From Acidobacteriaceae bacterium (GTDB lineage Bacteria > Acidobacteriota > Terriglobia > Bryobacterales > Bryobacteraceae), in assembly GCA_019244945.1 (NCBI GenBank), contig JAFASD010000324.1, positions 1-11,579 of the forward strand: 11,579 nucleotides of DNA, given 5' to 3'. Each line of letters opens with the position of its first letter. The first letter of the stretch is position 1. A program made the position numbers and the translations under genes. The notes beneath the pieces are model-generated. The model had not been told where the DNA came from. It made no database searches and saw nothing but the letters and a program-made list of their open reading frames with translations. This document shows positions 7,241 to 11,579 of the stretch, in pieces.

Positions 7241-7407
7241 GTTTGAAGCTCCTTCCAGGGATATTCCATTGCAAACGCTGCGCCAAACGCTTTTCTGCTT
7301 TATTTCCCGCTACTTCCGCCCAAATGTTTGGGAAAATATTCCAATTCCACTAGGCCTTTTTTTCAACGCTTATTCCGGTTTACGCTCTGGGATACTCAGG
7401 AATGGCT
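7241..7407. promoter_or_regulatory. Divergent intergenic region between csbD-like and purC with small repeats
   Basis: This AT-richer spacer must hold the promoters for csbD (minus) and the purC operon (plus). Seen directly are a direct repeat CAAACGCT (7272-7279 and 7284-7291, 12-bp period), a near-palindrome CCCAAA-TG-TTTGGG (7319-7332) and a run of seven T (7357-7363). I found no -35/-10 pair on either strand that I would call with confidence. No riboswitch was recognised. Confidence 0.45.
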
Positions 7408-8304
7408 ATGTGCCGCGATGAAATCGTGCTCCAAACCGAGCTGCCCCTGCCGCTCAGCGCGCGAGGTAAAGTCCGGGATATCTACGATGCCGGCGACCAG
7501 CTCCTCTTTATAGCCTCCGATCGCATCTCCGCCTTCGATTGTGTTCTTCCCACCGGCATACCCTGCAAAGGTCGCGTTCTGACCCAGATGTCACTGTTTT
7601 GGTTTGATTTCTTAAAAGAGATCGCCCCCTCTCATCTCTTAACAGCCGACCTCAACGCCTACCCCGCGAACCTGCTGGGTTGGCGGGGCTTGCTCGAGGG
7701 CCGGTCTATGTTAGTGAAGAAGGCCGAAATGATCGAAGTTGAGTGCGTCGCCAGAGGCTATCTCGCAGGCTCTGCCTGGAAAGAATACCAGCAGCAAAGC
7801 AGCATCTGCGGCCTTCCCCTGCCCCCTGGATTGCGCGATGGTGAGCGCCTTCCCGAACCCATCTTCACCCCAGCCTTGAAAGCTCGCGCAGGCCATGATG
7901 TGAACGTTCCTTTTGAACACGTGGAATATCTTCTGGGCAAAGATTTGGCAGGCCACTTACGGCGCCTGACCCTCCAAATTTACAATCGCGCCTCAGCCTA
8001 TGCCTTCGAGCACGGCATCATCCTTTCGGACACTAAATTCGAATTTGGTTTCATCGACGGCCAGCTCACCCTCGCCGACGAAGTCTTAACCCCTGATTCG
8101 TCCCGATATTGGCCGGCCGCCACCTACCTGCCCGGCGGGCCCCAATTATCTTTCGATAAGCAGTATGTCCGCGATTACCTGGAAACGCTAGATTGGAATA
8201 AGCAACCACCAGCACCCGCGCTCCCCGAGGAAGTAGTTCTCAAGACCAGCGAGAAGTATCAGGAGGCCTATTCGCGCTTAACCGGCAAATCGCTGGTTTT
8301 GTGA
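7408..8304 (+). CDS. purC: Phosphoribosylaminoimidazole-succinocarboxamide synthase (SAICAR synthetase)
   Basis: PurC joins CAIR and aspartate using ATP to give SAICAR in de novo purine synthesis, in the cytoplasm. The protein is of the longer (~300 residue) type. Counting from the upstream ATG at 7402: RGKVRDIYD (21-29), ASDRISAFD (38-46, usually ATDRISAFD), GKGRVLTQ-type block at 56-62, ECVARGYLAGSAWKEY (114-129), PIFTPALKARAGHD (153-166), LSDTKFEFG (208-216), LADEVLTPDSSRYWPA (224-239) and SFDKQYVRDYLE (250-261). The ATG at 7408 is preferred because AGGA at 7398-7401 lies six bases before it but only touches the 7402 ATG; this gives 298 residues. Oddity: the usual P(S/T)TKAE block reads PALKAR here. 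It leads an apparent operon with cvpA and gph. Confidence 0.95.
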   Translation: MCRDEIVLQTELPLPLSARGKVRDIYDAGDQLLFIASDRISAFDCVLPTGIPCKGRVLTQMSLFWFDFLKEIAPSHLLTADLNAYPANLLGWRGLLEGRSMLVKKAEMIEVECVARGYLAGSAWKEYQQQSSICGLPLPPGLRDGERLPEPIFTPALKARAGHDVNVPFEHVEYLLGKDLAGHLRRLTLQIYNRASAYAFEHGIILSDTKFEFGFIDGQLTLADEVLTPDSSRYWPAATYLPGGPQLSFDKQYVRDYLETLDWNKQPPAPALPEEVVLKTSEKYQEAYSRLTGKSLVL

Positions 8305-8319
8305 TCTCTTGCATCCCTC

Positions 8320-8877
8320 ATGCCTTGGACCTGGTTTGACATCGTTCTAGCGCTGATTATCGTTTGGTCGGCTTTATCCGGTTTGCGAGCTGGGCTCGCC
8401 CGCGTCATTATCGGAGTCATCGCCACCATCCTGGGTTTCCTGGCCGGGTTCTGGTGTTATCGGATCGTAGCCGCAAAACTGACGCCTTGGGTGGCCACCC
8501 CCGCAATTGCGGATGTTCTTGGATTCTTAATCATCTTTGTTGGAGTGATGATTCTTGGCTCCTTGATTTCAGCTCTGTTATCCCGGCTGCTTAAGTGGAT
8601 CGGGCTCTCCTGGTTCAATCACTTCCTCGGCGGGGTCGCGGGATTTTTGCGGGGAGCGTTGATCGCCGCCGCCCTCGTTGACATCATTGTCGCTTTCTCC
8701 CCTTCACCCACTCCCGATTTTCTGCTGCGCTCCCGCGTCGTCCCCTACGCCGGCGAGGTTTCCTCCTGGCTTGCCGAACTCGCTCCCCAGGAATTGAAGG
8801 ATGCTTTCAGCCAGCAAATGCAGAATCTGAGACAGTTTTGGGCCAAACCACAAAATAAACACGACCGGCAGGTCTGA
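8320..8877 (+). CDS. cvpA: CvpA family inner-membrane protein
   Basis: This 185-residue protein fits the CvpA (colicin V production protein) family. It opens with WFDIVLALIIVWSALSGLRAGLARV, the usual start of the family, and has four predicted membrane helices (about 5-20, 28-47, 62-86 and 100-127). The loop SWFNHFLGGVAGFLRG (97-112) matches the conserved motif before the last helix. A soluble tail of about 55 residues follows and is probably amphipathic near the end. The molecular role is unsettled; in E. coli cvpA is cotranscribed with purF and affects envelope stress tolerance. Here it starts 15 bp after purC and ends 3 bp before gph. No clear ribosome site is seen before its ATG, so coupling to purC translation is possible. 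Confidence 0.88.
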   Translation: MPWTWFDIVLALIIVWSALSGLRAGLARVIIGVIATILGFLAGFWCYRIVAAKLTPWVATPAIADVLGFLIIFVGVMILGSLISALLSRLLKWIGLSWFNHFLGGVAGFLRGALIAAALVDIIVAFSPSPTPDFLLRSRVVPYAGEVSSWLAELAPQELKDAFSQQMQNLRQFWAKPQNKHDRQV

Positions 8878-8880
8878 TTC

Positions 8881-9528
8881 GTGCTGATCATCTTCGACCT
8901 CGACGGCACGCTCATCGATTCGAGCAAAGATCTCGCGATCTCAATGAATGCGACGCGCCAACACTTCGGCCTGCCGCCCCTCGATCCCGCGCTCATTTAT
9001 TCCTATGTCGGAAACGGTGCAGCGGTTTTGGTTCAACGCGCCATGGGGTCCGGCTCGTCCGACGATCTCGTGGCAGAGGCGCTGAAGTTCTTCCTGAAGT
9101 TTTATCGCGCGCATGCGCTCGAGCATACCCGCCTCTATCCAGGCGTTCGCGAGGTCATCGAGGAGCTTTTCGACGGCCATACACTGGCGATTTTGACCAA
9201 TAAACCCGTGCGAATCAGCTTCGATATTGTCGATGCGCTCGGCCTCGGACCATATTTTCTACGTGTATACGGCGGCGATAGTTTTCGAGCCAAGAAACCC
9301 GACCCGGTCGGAGTTGATGCCTTACTTCAAGAAGCCCAGGTACCGCGCGCGCTTACTCTGCTGGTCGGCGATAGCGGAGTGGATATCCAAACAGCGCGCC
9401 GTGCCGGCGTTCGAAGTTGCGGTGTCGCCTGGGGCTTCCAGCCGGAAGCCTTCCAGCTTGATCCCCCAGATGTTCTCATTACCACGCCGCGCGAGTTACT
9501 CCACATCGTAGACGGCAACCGAAGCTAA
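8881..9528 (+). CDS. gph: HAD family hydrolase, phosphoglycolate phosphatase-like
   Basis: This 215-residue protein belongs to the Gph/PGP branch of HAD phosphatases, which hydrolyse 2-phosphoglycolate formed by DNA repair or photorespiration-like reactions. All four HAD motifs are present: FDLDGTLIDS (5-14) with nucleophile D6 and acid/base D8; LTNKP (105-109) with T106; K139 in AKKPDP; and VGDSGVDIQTARRAG (162-176) with D164 and D168. The helical cap (about 15-85) is typical. It starts with GTG, with GGCAGG 8 bases upstream and only 3 bp after the cvpA stop, which supports the start and the operon. Substrate assignment is by resemblance; a related sugar-phosphate phosphatase is possible. 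Confidence 0.87.
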   Translation: MLIIFDLDGTLIDSSKDLAISMNATRQHFGLPPLDPALIYSYVGNGAAVLVQRAMGSGSSDDLVAEALKFFLKFYRAHALEHTRLYPGVREVIEELFDGHTLAILTNKPVRISFDIVDALGLGPYFLRVYGGDSFRAKKPDPVGVDALLQEAQVPRALTLLVGDSGVDIQTARRAGVRSCGVAWGFQPEAFQLDPPDVLITTPRELLHIVDGNRS

Positions 9529-9559
9529 TCCAGGCGCGCTCGCGTCCCCTAACCGAAGC
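9517..9559 (+). repeat. 9-bp direct repeat at the end of gph
   Basis: AACCGAAGC occurs at 9517-9525, spanning the last codons of gph up to its stop, and again at 9551-9559, 34 bp further on in the spacer before the cytochrome gene. This is directly visible but may be chance. No terminator with a T-tract was found in the 64-bp gap. Confidence 0.3.
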
Positions 9560-9592
9560 GACAGCAAATTATTCCAGATATAAGATAAGACC

Positions 9593-10567
9593 GTGATTTT
9601 ACGCAAAACTCAACGCCTGCTTGGTATGGTCCTTTTGGCCGCGAGCGCTCTCTTTTTGGCTGGACAGGAACCGCAAGCTCCTCCCGGGAATCCTCCCCCA
9701 GAACCTCCGCCCGGTGCGGCTAACGGTCCTCATCCCGGCCCTGCCGCCAAACCTCCCAATGCAGGCCAGCGCCCTACCAATGAGGCCGCTGCTCCGGGGC
9801 GCAATCAAGAAAACACGCAGAATTTCTTTGGCTTGGGCGCAGCTCCTGATCCCGTTTCCGCCGCCCGAGGCCAAACCACCTTCGTCACCAATTGCGCCTT
9901 CTGCCATGGAACAAACGCCAACGGAGGCGCCACCGGCCCGGATCTGGTCCGCTCAGTTCTAGTCCTCCACGACGAAGGCACCGGAACCCAGATCGGACCC
10001 GTGATCCTGAATGGCCGGCCCGATAAAGGCATGCCCAAGTTCAGCTTCAATGCAATGCAGATCAAAGATATCGCGCAGTTCCTGCTCGCGCGTTCGCAGG
10101 CTACCGCCAATCGCATGGAATACAAAATTTTGAATGTTATCACCGGAGACCCGAAAGCAGGCGCGGCTTACTTCAGCTCCCACTGCGCTTCCTGCCATTC
10201 CGCTACCGGCGATCTGGCCCACATTGCCGCAAAATACGATGCGGCCACTCTGCAGTCCCGTTTCCTGTATCCAGTGACTCGAAGCTATCCGGGAACGCCG
10301 GGGCCTCTGCCTGACCCGAAAGGCCAGACCACCGTAACCGTCACGCTGCCTTCCGGTCAAAGCTATTCCGGTACATTGGAACATCGTGACGATTTCAGCA
10401 TCGCGTTGTCCGATTCCTCGGGCGAATATCATTCCTGGTTGCTCGATGAGAACAACGGTTTGAAGATCGATATTCACGACCCGCTCAAGGGTCACGAGGA
10501 ACTGCTCAAGCAGTACACCGATGCTGACATGCACAACCTTCTTGCCTATCTGGAGACTCTGAAGTGA
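9593..10567 (+). CDS. Secreted diheme cytochrome c
   Basis: This 324-residue exported protein probably carries electrons from the quinoprotein-like partner encoded next. It has a Sec signal (residues 1 to about 24: RKTQR, then a hydrophobic core, with LAG before Q25) and a Pro/Gly/Ala-rich linker (about 27-60). Heme domain 1 has CAFCH (101-105) and the likely axial M147 in KGMPKF. Heme domain 2 has CASCH (198-202). After it an inserted beta-rich stretch (about 245-295, with YSGTLEHRDDFSIAL) precedes the final helix HNLLAYLETLK. No GMP-type methionine is seen in domain 2; M313 or H301 are candidates for its sixth ligand. The GTG start has only a weak AAGATAAGA upstream. Its stop overlaps the next start (GTGA), so the two are coupled. 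Confidence 0.9.
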   Translation: MILRKTQRLLGMVLLAASALFLAGQEPQAPPGNPPPEPPPGAANGPHPGPAAKPPNAGQRPTNEAAAPGRNQENTQNFFGLGAAPDPVSAARGQTTFVTNCAFCHGTNANGGATGPDLVRSVLVLHDEGTGTQIGPVILNGRPDKGMPKFSFNAMQIKDIAQFLLARSQATANRMEYKILNVITGDPKAGAAYFSSHCASCHSATGDLAHIAAKYDAATLQSRFLYPVTRSYPGTPGPLPDPKGQTTVTVTLPSGQSYSGTLEHRDDFSIALSDSSGEYHSWLLDENNGLKIDIHDPLKGHEELLKQYTDADMHNLLAYLETLK

Positions 10568-11579
10568 AACCAGCCAAACTGCTTCTTTTTATTCCGTTCA
10601 TCTGCGCTTCGATCGCGGTCGGCCAGGGCCTCGATCCTGCAAAATTGCTCCAGCCGCCCACGGATACTTGGCCTACCTATAACGGCGACTATTCCGGCCG
10701 GCGCTACAGTCCTCTTTCGCAAATCAACGCGCAGAATATTCGGGATCTGACCTTGGCTTGGGTCTATCACGCCGACCCAGGCCCCGGCGCCAGCCCCTTC
10801 GGCTCGCAGATAAAATCAACGCCGCTCGAAGTGGATGGCGTCCTGTATTTCACCATTCCCGATCACACCTGGGCCGTTGACGCGCGCACCGGGCGGGAAC
10901 TCTGGCACTTCAAATGGCAGACCAAAGGCGGAATTCACATCGGCAATCGCGGCGTGGGCATCTATGGGAATTGGCTCTTTTTCGAAACGCCGGACGACTA
11001 TCTCATCTCCCTGGAAAAGAACACCGGCAAACTGCGATGGAGCGTCGAGATTGCCGACGTAAAGCAGGAGTATTTCTCCACTCCGGCCCCCATCGTCATC
11101 GGAAATCACGTTCTGGTCGGTGTCGGCGGGGATTCTCTAGACGTCCCAGGATATCTCGAAGCTCGCGATCCAGAAACGGGTCAAGTGCAGTGGAGATTTG
11201 ACACGGAACCGAAACCCGGTGAACCCGGTTCGGAAACCTGGCCGAATAAAGAGTCCATGTCCCACGGCGGCGGCATGACCTGGCTTCCTGGCACATATGA
11301 TCCCCAACTGCATCTGATCTATTGGGGCACAGGCAACCCGAATCCCGTGCACGCCGGCCAGGGCCGCAAGGGCGATAATCTCTGGACCTGTTCCATCGTT
11401 GCCTTGAACCCCGACACCGGCAAGCTCGCTTGGTGGTTTCAGCCCTCGCCCCACGACACGCACGATTACGACGCGGTCCAAACCCCGGTTCTCTTTGATG
11501 GCGAATTGAACGGCCAGCCCCGTAAGCTGCTCGCGCAGGCCAGCCGCAACGGCTACTTCTTCGTACTGGATCGCACCAC
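10564..11579 (+). CDS. PQQ-dependent dehydrogenase-like beta-propeller protein, partial (3' end outside window)
   Basis: The open frame starts at GTG 10564, overlapping the cytochrome stop by 4 bp, and is still open at the window end after 338 codons. A signal peptide (1 to about 20) precedes a quinoprotein alcohol dehydrogenase-like propeller. Visible are W36-P-T-Y-N-G (the usual start), blade motifs DARTGRELW (106-114), EKNTGKLRW (151-159), DPETGQVQW (202-210) and NPDTGKLAW (282-290), the PQQ-stacking type W240 in GGGMTW, N258 in WGTGNP and D301 in PHDTHDYDAV. However, the vicinal Cys pair expected before NRG (128-130) is absent (GGIHIGNRG), and the Ca-ligand Glu position in the GAE block reads GDSLDVPGY (189-197). 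It may therefore bind the cofactor differently or not at all. From memory, RefSeq uses the name acido-empty-quinoprotein for an acidobacterial subgroup; unverified. Substrate unknown. Confidence 0.88.
   Translation, partial: MKPAKLLLFIPFICASIAVGQGLDPAKLLQPPTDTWPTYNGDYSGRRYSPLSQINAQNIRDLTLAWVYHADPGPGASPFGSQIKSTPLEVDGVLYFTIPDHTWAVDARTGRELWHFKWQTKGGIHIGNRGVGIYGNWLFFETPDDYLISLEKNTGKLRWSVEIADVKQEYFSTPAPIVIGNHVLVGVGGDSLDVPGYLEARDPETGQVQWRFDTEPKPGEPGSETWPNKESMSHGGGMTWLPGTYDPQLHLIYWGTGNPNPVHAGQGRKGDNLWTCSIVALNPDTGKLAWWFQPSPHDTHDYDAVQTPVLFDGELNGQPRKLLAQASRNGYFFVLDRT

Noticed and set aside
7357..7363. Run of seven T before purC as a possible terminator
   Set aside because: No stable GC-rich hairpin precedes it and no plus-strand gene ends upstream.
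9959..10534. 191-codon minus-strand frame
   Set aside because: Antisense to the diheme cytochrome c, which has a signal peptide and two CxxCH motifs.

Overview
The window looks like chromosomal DNA of an Acidobacteriota member, perhaps a Bryobacterales/Solibacter-like or Terriglobia lineage. The main pointers are an ~807-residue orphan duplicated permease (the ADOP family, found mainly in acidobacteria) and a secreted quinoprotein-like protein coupled to a cytochrome c. The placement is inference; no rRNA or other phylogenetic marker is present. Every large open frame is explained by eleven protein-coding genes. No tRNA, rRNA, CRISPR array, insertion sequence or phage gene was seen.

Layout. 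Positions 52-7240 are all on the minus strand, so transcription runs right to left: csbD-like (6983-7240) with its own rho-independent terminator (6913-6956); then a tight cluster of a nucleotide-sugar epimerase (5886-6863), pgeF (5194-5859), an ADOP permease (2753-5176) and osmC (2290-2739), with gaps of 26, 17 and 13 bp; then a 223-bp spacer; then tssB and tssC (1536-2066 and 52-1539, ATGA overlap), the two type VI secretion sheath proteins. A 161- to 167-bp divergent intergenic region (from 7241) separates csbD from plus-strand genes: purC (7408-8304), cvpA (8320-8877) and gph (8881-9528), with gaps of 15 and 3 bp. Then come a diheme cytochrome c (9593-10567) and, overlapping it by 4 bp, the 5' part of a PQQ-dehydrogenase-like beta-propeller gene (10564 to the window end), which runs off the edge.

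How they work together. The epimerase, pgeF and ADOP genes have a loose cell-envelope theme (sugar nucleotides, peptidoglycan fidelity, membrane permease), and osmC and csbD are stress proteins. tssBC would form the contractile tail sheath, but no other T6SS component is in view. purC-cvpA-gph looks like a housekeeping operon; CvpA beside a purine gene recalls the enterobacterial cvpA-purF pair. The cytochrome and quinoprotein-like genes look like a periplasmic electron-transfer module, but the visible part of the quinoprotein lacks two hallmark features of the PQQ site. That is the most interesting observation here. Nothing else clearly amounts to an undescribed system.
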